Shown here: piece by piece, positions 16,390-24,896 of the stretch
Layout of the letters: each line of letters starts with the position of its first letter
Numbering within the stretch: the first letter of the stretch is position 1
From: Tistlia sp040905785
Lineage (GTDB): Bacteria > Pseudomonadota > Alphaproteobacteria > Kiloniellales > DSM-21159
Assembly (NCBI RefSeq): GCF_040905785.1
Contig: NZ_JBBDQW010000038.1
Coordinates: 62,001-126,000, forward strand
DNA: 64,000 bases
Direction of reading: 5' to 3'
Made by a program: the position numbers and the translations under genes
Notes under the pieces: generated by a model
Seen by the model: the letters and a program-made list of their open reading frames with translations, nothing else
What the model was told of the DNA's origin: nothing
Databases searched by the model: none

Positions 16390-19300
16390 TCAGGCTGCGC
16401 TCTTCTCGACCGCCACCTGGACGTCCCGGCCCTCGAGCTTGTGCGCCATGGCGAAGCCGCCGAGCGGCCCGGCGTTGAGCCTGAGCTCAACGGCAAGGGT
16501 CTCGCGACGCACCTGCTCCCCGTGCTCGGCGACCGCGCCAGCCACCTCCTCCGGCAACTCGGCCGACAGGCGGATCCGGTCGGTGACCGCCAGGCCCGCC
16601 TCCTTGCGCGTCTGCTGGACCATGCGCACGAAGTCGCGCGCCCAGCCCTCGCGCTTCAGCTCGTCGTAGACCCGGGTGTCGAGCACGACCACGCCGGCGC
16701 CGCCGTCGAAGGGCTCGGAGTCGAGGCCCTCGCCGGCGACGACGCGCAGCGTGAAGTCCTCGGGCGCAAGCTCGAGGCCGGCGATCGCGACCTTGCCCCC
16801 GGACATCGGGCTCCACTCGCCGGAACGCGCCGCCGCCATCACTTCCTTCATCTTGCCGCCGATGCGCCGGCCGATCTGCGGATTGACCTTGAGCTCCTGG
16901 CGGCCCATAGCCGCAGGATCGCCGGTGAAGGCGATCTCCTTGACGTTGACCTCCTCGGCGATGACCGAGCGGTAGGGCTCCAGGCGGGGCGCCTCGGCGT
17001 GGGCGACGGTCAGGCGCTTAAGCGGCAGGCGCGTGCGCAGCCCCTTGCCCTCGCGCAGTGCCATCACGGCCGTGCAGATCTCGCGCACCCGGTCCATCTC
17101 GGCGACCAGGCCGCGCTCGGCCGGCAGGCTCTCGGCGGCCGGCCAGTCGGCGAGGTGCACGGAGTCGGCCCCGGTCAGGCTGCGGTAGATGCGCTCGGTC
17201 ACGAAGGGCAGCAGCGGCGCCATCGCCTCGCAGAAGGTGACCAGCGCCGTGTAGAGCGTGTCGTAGGCGTCGCGCTTGTCGGCGGCGTCGCGCTTGCCTG
17301 CATCGCCCGGCTCGCTCCCGGCCGCCTCCTCGCGCCAGAAGCGGGCCCGCGAGCGCCGGATGTACCAGTTGTTGAGGGCGTCGATGTAGCCCGGCACGAC
17401 GGCATAGGCGCCCGGCAGATCGTTGAGGTCGAGCCGCTCCTGCAGGCGCTCGACCAGCTCGCGGGTCTTGGCCAGGACGTAGCGGTCGAGCAGACCGGCC
17501 TGGTCGCTGCGCCGGGTCGCGCGGTAGCCGTCGATGTTGGCGTAGAGCGTGAAGAAGTAATAGGCGTTCCAGATCGGGATGATCGCCTGGCGCAGCGCCT
17601 GGGCGATGCCGCGCCCGTCCTTGGGCATGGCCAGGTCGCCGCCGACCATCAGCGGCGAGGAGACCATGTACCAGCGCAGGGCGTCGGCGCCGTAGGTGTC
17701 GAAGACCTCGGTCGGGTCCGGATAGTTCATCAGCCGCTTCGAGAGCTTCTGCTTGTTCTCGTCCAGCACGACGCCGTGGCAGACGCAGTTGCGGAAGGGC
17801 GCGCGGTCGAAGAGCGCCGTCGAGAGCACCATCAGCGTGTAGAACCAGCCGCGCGTCTGGGCGACGTACTCGACGATGAAGTCGGCCGGGAAGTTCGCCT
17901 CGAAGCGCTCCTTGTTCTCGAAGGGATAGTGCAGCTGGGCGAAGGGCATCGAGCCGGAATCGAACCAGACGTCGAGCACCTCGGTGACCCGCCGCATCGT
18001 CGCCTTGCCCGAGGGATCGTCCGGGTTCGGCCGGGTCAGCTGGTCGATCATCGGCCGGTGCAGGTCGTCGGGGCGCACCCCGAAGTCGCGTTCGATCTCG
18101 TCCAGGCTGCCGTAGACGTCGATGCGCGGAAAGGCGGGGTCGTCGCTCTTCCAGACCGGGATCGGGCAGCCCCAGAAGCGGTTGCGGCTGACGTTCCAGT
18201 CGCGCGCGTTCTCCAGCCAGTTGCCGAACAGGCCGTCTCGCACGTGGGCCGGGGTCCAGACGATCTCGCGGTTGAGCTCGACCATGCGGTCGCGGAAGGC
18301 CGTCACCTTCACGTACCAGGCGTTGATCGCCTTGTAGATCAGCGGCGTGTCGGTGCGCCAGCAGTGCGGATAGTTGTGCAGGTAGGTCTCGTGGCGCACC
18401 ACGAGGCCGCGCGCCTTGAGGTCGCGGATGATGTCCTTGTTGGCCTCGATGACGTTCTGGCCCTGGTAGTCCGGCACTTCGGCGGTGAAGTTGCCGGCCT
18501 CGTCGACCGGAACGACCAGCGGAATCTCATGGGCCATGGCGAGCTCGAGATCGTCCTCGCCGAAGCCGGGCGCGATGTGCACGCAGCCGGTGCCCTCGGC
18601 GACCTCGACGAAGTCGGCGGCCAGCACCACGAAAGCCCGCGGCGTGTCCTTGAAATAGGGGAACAGCGGCTCGTAGCGGCGGCCGGCAAGCTCGCTGCCC
18701 TTGAGCGTGGCGACCCGGGTCCAGTCGCCGAGCTCCTTGGCGTAGCGCTCGAGCGCCGCCTCGCCCAGAACCAGGCGCTCGCCGTCCTTCTCGACGACCG
18801 CGTAATCGAGCTCGGGGCCGACCGCCAGCGCCAGGTTCGACGGCAGGGTCCAGGGCGTCGTGGTCCAGGCCAGCAGGCGCGTGGGGCCCGTCTTCCCCTC
18901 CGCGTCTCCCGGCGCCGGCTGCAGCAGGAAGCCGACGGTCAGCGCCGGGTCCTGGCGCTCGCGGTAGGCGTTGTCGAGCCGGGTCTCGAAGTTCGAGAGC
19001 GGCGTCTGCACCGCCCAGCTGTAGGGCACGACCCGGTAGCCCTCGTAGACCCAGCCCTTGTCGAAGAGCTGCTTGAAGCCCCAGATCACGCTCTCCATGA
19101 ACGGCAGGTTCATGGTCTTGTAGTCGTTCTCGAAATCGACCCAGCGGCCCTCGCGGGTGACGTAGTCGCGCCACTCCTCCGTGAAGCGCATGACCGAGAC
19201 GCGGCAGTGCGCGTTGAATTCGGCGATGCCGTATTTGAGGATCTCCTGGCGGCCCGAAATGCCGAGCTCCTTCTCGGCGGTCAGCTCGGCCGGCAGGCCG

Positions 19301-19605
19301 TGGCAGTCCCAGCCGAAGCGGCGCTCGACGCGCCGCCCGCGCATGGTCCGGTAACGCGGCACGATGTCCTTGACGAAGCCGGTGACCAAGTGGCCGTAGT
19401 GCGGCAGGCCGTTGGCGAAGGGCGGGCCGTCGTAGAAGACGAACTCGTTGCTCGCGCCCTCGGGCCCCTTGGCCGGCCGATCCTCGACCGAGCGCTCGAA
19501 GATCCTCTCCCGCTCCCAGTAGGCGAGCGTCTCCTGCTCGATCGCCGGAAAGCTCGGGTTCGGGTCGGCCTCTGGGTAAGGCGCAGCAGCGCCGTCATCG
19601 CGCAT
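16390..19605 (-). CDS. ileS: Isoleucyl-tRNA synthetase, type 2 (eukaryote-like)
   Basis: Charges tRNA-Ile with isoleucine. The 1071 residues form a class Ia synthetase. The first signature is HYGH (residues 69-72, in DGPPFANGLPHYGH) and the second is KLSKR near 620, with a CP1 editing domain between them. The C-terminus ends in the extension typical of type 2 enzymes. The FANGLPHYGHLVTGF and ENKQKLSKRLMNYPDP blocks are of the type 2 class, which is often associated with mupirocin resistance. ATG 19605 is preferred; the longer frame from 19725 would run through the promoter of the divergent tRNA gene. A tRNA-Ile(GAU) lies 158 bp upstream. Confidence 0.95.
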   Translation of the reverse strand: MRDDGAAAPYPEADPNPSFPAIEQETLAYWERERIFERSVEDRPAKGPEGASNEFVFYDGPPFANGLPHYGHLVTGFVKDIVPRYRTMRGRRVERRFGWDCHGLPAELTAEKELGISGRQEILKYGIAEFNAHCRVSVMRFTEEWRDYVTREGRWVDFENDYKTMNLPFMESVIWGFKQLFDKGWVYEGYRVVPYSWAVQTPLSNFETRLDNAYRERQDPALTVGFLLQPAPGDAEGKTGPTRLLAWTTTPWTLPSNLALAVGPELDYAVVEKDGERLVLGEAALERYAKELGDWTRVATLKGSELAGRRYEPLFPYFKDTPRAFVVLAADFVEVAEGTGCVHIAPGFGEDDLELAMAHEIPLVVPVDEAGNFTAEVPDYQGQNVIEANKDIIRDLKARGLVVRHETYLHNYPHCWRTDTPLIYKAINAWYVKVTAFRDRMVELNREIVWTPAHVRDGLFGNWLENARDWNVSRNRFWGCPIPVWKSDDPAFPRIDVYGSLDEIERDFGVRPDDLHRPMIDQLTRPNPDDPSGKATMRRVTEVLDVWFDSGSMPFAQLHYPFENKERFEANFPADFIVEYVAQTRGWFYTLMVLSTALFDRAPFRNCVCHGVVLDENKQKLSKRLMNYPDPTEVFDTYGADALRWYMVSSPLMVGGDLAMPKDGRGIAQALRQAIIPIWNAYYFFTLYANIDGYRATRRSDQAGLLDRYVLAKTRELVERLQERLDLNDLPGAYAVVPGYIDALNNWYIRRSRARFWREEAAGSEPGDAGKRDAADKRDAYDTLYTALVTFCEAMAPLLPFVTERIYRSLTGADSVHLADWPAAESLPAERGLVAEMDRVREICTAVMALREGKGLRTRLPLKRLTVAHAEAPRLEPYRSVIAEEVNVKEIAFTGDPAAMGRQELKVNPQIGRRIGGKMKEVMAAARSGEWSPMSGGKVAIAGLELAPEDFTLRVVAGEGLDSEPFDGGAGVVVLDTRVYDELKREGWARDFVRMVQQTRKEAGLAVTDRIRLSAELPEEVAGAVAEHGEQVRRETLAVELRLNAGPLGGFAMAHKLEGRDVQVAVEKSAA

Positions 19606-19718
19606 CGCTCGGGCTCGTTTCTCGATGGTTTCTGTAAGGGTCCGCGAGACATAGCGCCGCCCGCGAGCCCTTGTCCAGCCGGGCGGGCCGGAGCGGCCGC
19701 GGAACCGATGCGCGAGGC

Positions 19719-19748
19719 TTGACAAGCGCGGGGCCGGACCGCTTATAA
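19719..19748 (+). promoter_or_regulatory. Sigma-70 promoter of the tRNA-Ile gene
   Basis: A consensus TTGACA at 19719-19724 and TTATAA at 19743-19748 are separated by 18 bp, and the tRNA begins 15 bp after the -10. This is among the best promoter matches seen in the window and fits a stable RNA gene. Confidence 0.8.
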
Positions 19749-19763
19749 AGCGCTCCCTTGCGG

Positions 19764-19840
19764 GGGCCCGTAGCTCAGTTGGTTAGAGCGCTCGCCTGAT
19801 AAGCGGGAGGTCGGTAGTTCAAGTCTACCCGGGCCCACCA
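19764..19840 (+). tRNA. tRNA-Ile (anticodon GAU)
   Basis: A 77-nt cloverleaf with encoded CCA. The acceptor stem GGGCCCG pairs with CGGGCCC, then A73 and CCA. The D-arm is GCTCAGTTGGTTAGAGC, the anticodon loop CTGATAA gives GAT, and the T-arm carries GTTCAAGTC. It stands alone rather than inside an rRNA operon, immediately divergent from the isoleucyl-tRNA synthetase gene. Confidence 0.97.
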
Positions 19841-20063
19841 TCCTCTTCGAGAAGGGGCGCTCGCCTCAGGCGATATTCTTCCGAAAGTTGCAGTCCGCCG
19901 CTCAAGCATTGGATGTGCTTGGGATTCGACGGATGATTCACCAACTCTTCACCGCCGCCTTCCGATAGAATCTCCAGGGTAAACCGTCGAGCGCGTCGGC
20001 CGACCCGACAGCGCTTCGGCCGAGCGTTGCCGTGCCTGGCGCGGCCAGACGAGAGGGGGCTTC

Positions 20064-21095
20064 ATGCGGCGCGCGATCTCTCGGTACGGCTTGGTTGCCG
20101 GCCTGCTGTCGCTCCTAGCGGCACCGGCCCCTGTCCTGGCGCAGGCCGAGGGCCCTGCCCTGGAGCGGATCCGCAGCGAGGGCCTGCTGCGCTGCGGCGT
20201 GGTGCGCACCGGTCCCGGCGTCTCCGAGACCGACAGCCTGGGCGTCTGGCGCGGCTTCTTCCCGGACTACTGCCGGGCGCTGGCTGCGGCGGTGCTGGGC
20301 GACGCCGAGGCCGTCGAGTTCGTGGAGGTCAGCTACACGGTACGCTTCGAGGCGCTCCGCGAGGGCGCCTTCGACGTCCTGATGGGCAACACGACCTGGA
20401 CGGCATCGCGCGACACCGCGCTCGGCCTCGCCTTCACCGCGCCGCTCTACTACGACGGCCAGGGCTTCATGGCGAGCAAGGCGCTCGGCGCCACCAAGCT
20501 TGCCGATGTCGGAGAGGCGACGGTCTGCGTCCACCGCAACACCACGACCATCGCCACGCTCGAGGAGCTGGTCGCGACGCGGGGCCTGCGGCTCGAGATC
20601 CGCGGCTTCGATTCCACCGAGGGCGTCTATGACGCCTTCTTCGCGCACGACTGCGAGATCCTGAGCCAGGACCGCATCGCCCTGACCTCTGTGAGGCTCA
20701 GCCGCGCGCCCGACCCCGAAGACTACGTCCTCTTCACCGACGTCGTCTCGAAGGAGCCGCTCGGCCCGGCCCTGCGCAGCGGGGACGAGGCCTGGTTCGA
20801 CGTCGTGCAGTGGACGGTCTTCGCCACCTTCCTGGCGGAGGAGCTCGGCATCCGATCGGATACGCTGGCCAGCCACCTGGACAGCCCGAGGCCCGAGACC
20901 CGGCGGCTCCTTGGCACCGATCCCGGGATCGGCCGCGACCTCGGCCTGACCTACGACTGGGCGCGGCAGGTGATCGCCCAGGTCGGCAACTACGAGGAAA
21001 TCTTCGAGCGCAACCTCGCGCCGCTCGGCCTCGACCGGGGCTTGAACAGGCCGTGGAGCGAGGGCGGCCTGCTCTACGCTCCGCCCCTGCGCTAG
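20064..21095 (+). CDS. AapJ-like amino-acid-binding periplasmic protein
   Basis: A 343-residue family 3 solute-binding protein with a cleavable signal (LVAGLLSLLAAPAPVLAQA). IRSEGLLRCGVVRTGPG, FFPDYCRALAAAVLGD, GNTTWTASRDTALGL and YYDGQGFMA follow the general L-amino-acid binding proteins AapJ/BztA. No aapQMP permease or ATPase genes are nearby. The next gene, 30 bp downstream, is a membrane histidine kinase. The simplest reading is that this receptor presents its ligand to the kinase rather than to a transporter. Confidence 0.88.
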   Translation: MRRAISRYGLVAGLLSLLAAPAPVLAQAEGPALERIRSEGLLRCGVVRTGPGVSETDSLGVWRGFFPDYCRALAAAVLGDAEAVEFVEVSYTVRFEALREGAFDVLMGNTTWTASRDTALGLAFTAPLYYDGQGFMASKALGATKLADVGEATVCVHRNTTTIATLEELVATRGLRLEIRGFDSTEGVYDAFFAHDCEILSQDRIALTSVRLSRAPDPEDYVLFTDVVSKEPLGPALRSGDEAWFDVVQWTVFATFLAEELGIRSDTLASHLDSPRPETRRLLGTDPGIGRDLGLTYDWARQVIAQVGNYEEIFERNLAPLGLDRGLNRPWSEGGLLYAPPLR

Positions 21096-21125
21096 CGTCC
21101 CGGCGGCAGACCGGAGAAGCAGCGC

Positions 21126-23105
21126 GTGCGATGGAACCTGATCTCGGTCCGGCTGGTCCTGGCGATCGCGCTCTTCGGGCTGGTCGCGAGCGGCACGATC
21201 CTGGCCTCGCTGGTTTCCTTCCGCAACCTCAACCAGGGCTACGGCCGCCTTGCCGAGCAGTCGGTACCCCAGCTCATCGACGCCTCGCGCCTGGGCCAGA
21301 TCTCCCAGTCGATCGCCTCGACGGCTCCGACTCTGGCGATGGTCGAATCGGAGTACGTCCGGCGCTCGGTGCGCAACCAGATCGACGACCAGGTGAGCGC
21401 GATCGACCGGCTGCTGGGAGCCCTGGTCGCAGCGGGTGCCGAGGGCGGGAAGGAAGGCAAGGACTTGCTCGCCGAGATCCGCGGCAGCCGCCTGCAGCTC
21501 ATCGACAATCTCGACGAGCTCGACCGCGCGGTCGCCGAGCGGCTCGCCGCCGAGGCGCGCCTGGCCATCCTCCTGCGGCAGGCGCGCAGCGTCGCCGAGG
21601 CGCTGATCGAGCTCCAGGGACAGGTGTTCGAGGCGGCCGCCGGCCTGCCGCCGCCACGCCGCGAGGCGGCGCGCCAGGACCTGCTGAGCTGGCTGGGATC
21701 GAGCGAACTGGCGCTGCTCGACGTGCTGTCGCTGCCGAGCATCGACAACCTCGCCGTCGTGCGCAGGCTGCGAGACCGCAGCATCGACACCTTCGCCGCC
21801 GCCTCGACGGCGAAGACCCGGCTCCAGGACGTCCAGCCAATCCGGCGGCGGATCGACGATATAGAGCCCTCGATCGCCCGGTTCCTGGCCACGCGAACCG
21901 GCGCCTACGCGCTGAAGTCCAGCGCGCTGACCGCGACTCGCAAGCAGGCCGGCCTGATCAACCAGAACAAGTTCCTGGCCAGCAAGTTCGTCGGCTCCAC
22001 GGCCGACTATATCGCCTGGCTGCGCACCGATATCGCGCAGCGGAGCGCCGCCTTTCAGCGGGCAGCACGCCAGACCACGCTAATGCTGATCGGCCTGGCG
22101 CTGCTGACCGTCCTCACGGTCGTCGGCTTCGCCCTCTTCGTGCGCCGCAGCGTGCTGCTGCGCCTGACAGCCCTGCGCATCGGCCTGCGCGACCAGGTCG
22201 AGGGCCGCGGCGGTGCCGTGATCCCGACCCACGGCAGCGACGAGATCGCCGACATAGGCCGGGCCGCCGACTACTTCGCGCGCTCGGCCGCCGAGCGCGA
22301 GGCCCGGCTGCTCGACGAGAAGGAGCGGGCCGAGCGGCTGGCCCGCGAGGCCGAGACGGCCAACCATTCGAAGTCCGTCTTCCTGGCGAACATGAGCCAC
22401 GAGCTCAGGACCCCGCTGAACGCGATCATCGGCTTTTCCTACCTGCTGAGCACCGGCAAGCTGGAGCCGGAGAAGACCTCCGAGTACGCGGGCGACATCC
22501 ACGCCAGCGGTGAGCATCTGCTGGCGCTGATCAACGACCTGCTCGACTACTCGAAGATCGAGGCCGGCCAGCGCCACCTGCACATCGAGACCCTCGACGT
22601 CCAGAAGATCGCCCGCAATCTCCACAAGCTGCTGGCGATCCAGCTGGAAAAGCGCCGGCTGTCGGTCGCCTACGACTTCGAAGGCCCGGCGATGGTGCGC
22701 GCCGATGAGGTCGCGCTGCGCCAGGTCCTGCTCAACCTGCTGTCGAACGCCTCGAAGTTCTCCTACGAGGGAGAAACGATCACGATCCGCGGCCGCGAAG
22801 GAGACAAGGGAACCTATGCGATCGAGATCGAGGATCGCGGCATCGGGATCGAGGAGGATCAGCTGCCGCGGGTGCTGCAACCCTTCCATCAGGCCAGCGA
22901 CAGCTACACCCGCGCGACCGGCGGCACCGGCCTGGGCCTGGCCATCGTCGAGAGCCTGGTCGAGCTCCACGGCGGCACGGTCGCGATCGACAGCGTCAAG
23001 GGCATCGGCACCCGCGTGCGGGTCAGCTTCCCGAGCGCGGCGCCCGGACAGCCGGCGACGCCGCCGGCCGAGGGCGCGAGCCCTGATCGGGCGGACCGCG
23101 CCTGA
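21126..23105 (+). CDS. Sensor histidine kinase with TorS-like periplasmic domain
   Basis: A 659-residue protein. TM1 spans about 5-30 and a long helical periplasmic sensor (about 31-315, rich in Arg/Glu/Leu) resembles the TorS/methyl-accepting helical-bundle type. TM2 lies near 318-340, then a HAMP-like segment, a HisKA domain with phospho-acceptor His425 in MSHELRTPLNAIIGF, and a HATPase domain (LLNLLSNASKFSYEG as N box, RGIGIEEDQLPRVLQPF, GGTGLGLAIVESLVELHGG). No receiver domain is fused and no response regulator lies nearby. The start is GTG with GGAGAAG upstream. It pairs with the binding protein just before it. Confidence 0.93.
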   Translation: MRWNLISVRLVLAIALFGLVASGTILASLVSFRNLNQGYGRLAEQSVPQLIDASRLGQISQSIASTAPTLAMVESEYVRRSVRNQIDDQVSAIDRLLGALVAAGAEGGKEGKDLLAEIRGSRLQLIDNLDELDRAVAERLAAEARLAILLRQARSVAEALIELQGQVFEAAAGLPPPRREAARQDLLSWLGSSELALLDVLSLPSIDNLAVVRRLRDRSIDTFAAASTAKTRLQDVQPIRRRIDDIEPSIARFLATRTGAYALKSSALTATRKQAGLINQNKFLASKFVGSTADYIAWLRTDIAQRSAAFQRAARQTTLMLIGLALLTVLTVVGFALFVRRSVLLRLTALRIGLRDQVEGRGGAVIPTHGSDEIADIGRAADYFARSAAEREARLLDEKERAERLAREAETANHSKSVFLANMSHELRTPLNAIIGFSYLLSTGKLEPEKTSEYAGDIHASGEHLLALINDLLDYSKIEAGQRHLHIETLDVQKIARNLHKLLAIQLEKRRLSVAYDFEGPAMVRADEVALRQVLLNLLSNASKFSYEGETITIRGREGDKGTYAIEIEDRGIGIEEDQLPRVLQPFHQASDSYTRATGGTGLGLAIVESLVELHGGTVAIDSVKGIGTRVRVSFPSAAPGQPATPPAEGASPDRADRA

Positions 23106-23159
23106 AACGCCCGCCAGCAGCGCTCGCGAGTGCCGGACGGCCGATGCCGCCCGCGGCCC

Positions 23160-24650
23160 CTACTTCGGCAGCGACTGCACCTCGACCTCGTCGATCTTCC
23201 AGGTCCCGCCGGCATTGATGAGCGAAAGACCGTCGAAGGGATCCTTGAACGTCCGGTCGAGGACCTGCAGCACGACCCGGCCATCGTACTCGATGGTATG
23301 CAGGCCGTTGGTGTCGCGCCGCCAGTCGATCCGGTGCTCCGCGCCGTCGTCGAAGCGGGCATCGACGTCACTGGAGCCGATCGTCGTCGCGCCGCTGCTG
23401 GTGATCGCCATCAGGCGCAGCGGCTGATTGCCCGCGGTGTGCGCTTCCAGCCGGTAGCCGTAGCCGACGTTGCTGCCCTGGTAGGGTCCGAAGTTCAGCA
23501 CCGCCGGCTCGCCGGCGCCGGTCGCGCGCAAGTCGACCCTGAAGGCATTGGAGATCTGCGCGCGGGTGTGGATCGCGGCCAGGGCCTGCTGCTGCTGGAC
23601 GCCGAGGACGTTGCCGAGGATGCCCTTCAGCATGTCGGGACCGATCTGCTGCGGCTGGCTGCCCTGGTTGACCGGCACCTCGCTGGTCAGCACGCCGCCG
23701 CCGGTGACGCTCCAGTTGCCGGCCACCACCTCCCAGCGCGGATTGCGCTGGTAGTCGCCGTCGTTGAAGTCGTCTGAGATCACCGTCACCGGCTGGCCGT
23801 CGCCGCTCGGCGACGTCGCCTCGGCCTCGGATTCCCCCTCGGCGCCCTCCGCGAGGCCGAGCGCGACGAGGGTTTCCTTCGAGATGGTGCCGCTCAGCGG
23901 CAGGCTGGCGTCGGACTGGAAGGTGCGAATTGCGTCCCGGGTCTTGGTCCCCATGATGCCGTCCGCCGGGCCGGCGTCGTAGCCGCGCTCGTTCAGCGCC
24001 GCCTGGACCGAGCGCGTCGTCGGACGGTCCTCGATCACCGCGCCCGCCGAGGTCTTGCCCTGGACGTGCGCGACCAGCTCGCCGCTGAGACGGCCGTCGA
24101 CCAGCAGGTTGTTGTCCCGCTGGTAGGCGCGGATCGCCTCCGAGGTCGCGCTGTCGACGGTGCCGGAGACGACAGGCACGCTGTAGCCGAGGCGGCGCAG
24201 GTCCGACTGGAGCTGCAGGATCGTCTGGCGCTCGACCGTGGCCTCGGTCTCGGCCGGGACGCTGCTGTCGCTGCCGCGGTCGGCGCGCTCCGCACGGACG
24301 TTGTCGCGGATGTGCGCACTGAGGCTGGCGCTCGCCTGGCCGGTGACGAGAAGGTCGTTGTCGCGCTGGTAGTCGCGAATGGCGCTGCGCGTGCGCGAGC
24401 CCATCAGGCCGTCGGTCGGGCCGGCGTCATAGCCAAGGCGGTTCAGCCCGCGCTGGACACGCTGCACCTCGGCGTCGAACGCGAGCTGCACGGCGCCGGG
24501 TGCGGAGACGCCCGAGCCGTAGGCGCCGGCGCGCAGGCTGTCGAGCGACCCGGCGAGCGCCGTCGTCGCGCTCAAGGGCGCGGCGGCGAGCAGCGCGAAA
24601 GCGGCCACGCCGAGCGAAAGAGTCTTCAAGGTGGAATGTTGCGTGGTCAC
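23160..24650 (-). CDS. Secreted protein with three peptidoglycan-binding repeats and a C-terminal LamG-like domain
   Basis: A 496-residue exported protein. The GTG at 24650 has GGAGG six bases upstream and gives a clean signal peptide (LSLGVAAFALLAAAPLSATTALA). Three PG_binding_1 repeats follow (about 45-105, 125-185, 195-250), each with an LxxLGYDAGP..DGxMGxxTRxAIRxYQ pattern; the second is divergent. A Ser/Glu-rich linker leads to a beta-rich C-terminal domain (about 290-496: DDFNDGDYQRNPRWEVVAGNW, RIDWRRDTNGLHTIEYDG) like concanavalin/LamG folds. No catalytic motif is seen; a wall-attached glycan-binding protein is inferred. Confidence 0.8.
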   Translation of the reverse strand: MTTQHSTLKTLSLGVAAFALLAAAPLSATTALAGSLDSLRAGAYGSGVSAPGAVQLAFDAEVQRVQRGLNRLGYDAGPTDGLMGSRTRSAIRDYQRDNDLLVTGQASASLSAHIRDNVRAERADRGSDSSVPAETEATVERQTILQLQSDLRRLGYSVPVVSGTVDSATSEAIRAYQRDNNLLVDGRLSGELVAHVQGKTSAGAVIEDRPTTRSVQAALNERGYDAGPADGIMGTKTRDAIRTFQSDASLPLSGTISKETLVALGLAEGAEGESEAEATSPSGDGQPVTVISDDFNDGDYQRNPRWEVVAGNWSVTGGGVLTSEVPVNQGSQPQQIGPDMLKGILGNVLGVQQQQALAAIHTRAQISNAFRVDLRATGAGEPAVLNFGPYQGSNVGYGYRLEAHTAGNQPLRLMAITSSGATTIGSSDVDARFDDGAEHRIDWRRDTNGLHTIEYDGRVVLQVLDRTFKDPFDGLSLINAGGTWKIDEVEVQSLPK

Positions 24651-24835
24651 GGCGACCTCCGACTGGTTGTCTCCGGGAGCGGCGGATGCCGTTCCGGCTT
24701 GATTTCTGTCGTCCCCGTCCCGCGCACCCGTTTGATCGAGCGCGGCGCCTGCCCCGGAACCCAACGCGCGGTCCCCAGAAGTGTTCCGGCTGCAGGCTCT
24801 GCTGCCCGCCCCCCGCTAAGCACCTGCCGGGCACA

Positions 24836-24868
24836 AGAAAAAGGAGCCCGGCCGCAAGGCCGGGCTCC
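24836..24868 (-). terminator. Rho-independent terminator after proX
   Basis: A perfect 11-bp stem (GGAGCCCGGCC / GGCCGGGCTCC, 24843-24868) with a 4-nt loop is followed on the minus strand by TTTTTCTT. It lies about 30 bp beyond the proX stop and ends the proVWX transcript before the peptidoglycan-binding gene. Confidence 0.9.
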
Positions 24869-24896
24869 CATTCCACCGGTCAGAGAACCGGAGGTC

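Noticed and set aside
16138..19722. 1194-residue plus-strand frame opposite ileS
   Set aside because: Its length follows from the high GC content and the strong codon bias of ileS; composition is typical of an antisense shadow and ileS has clear motifs.
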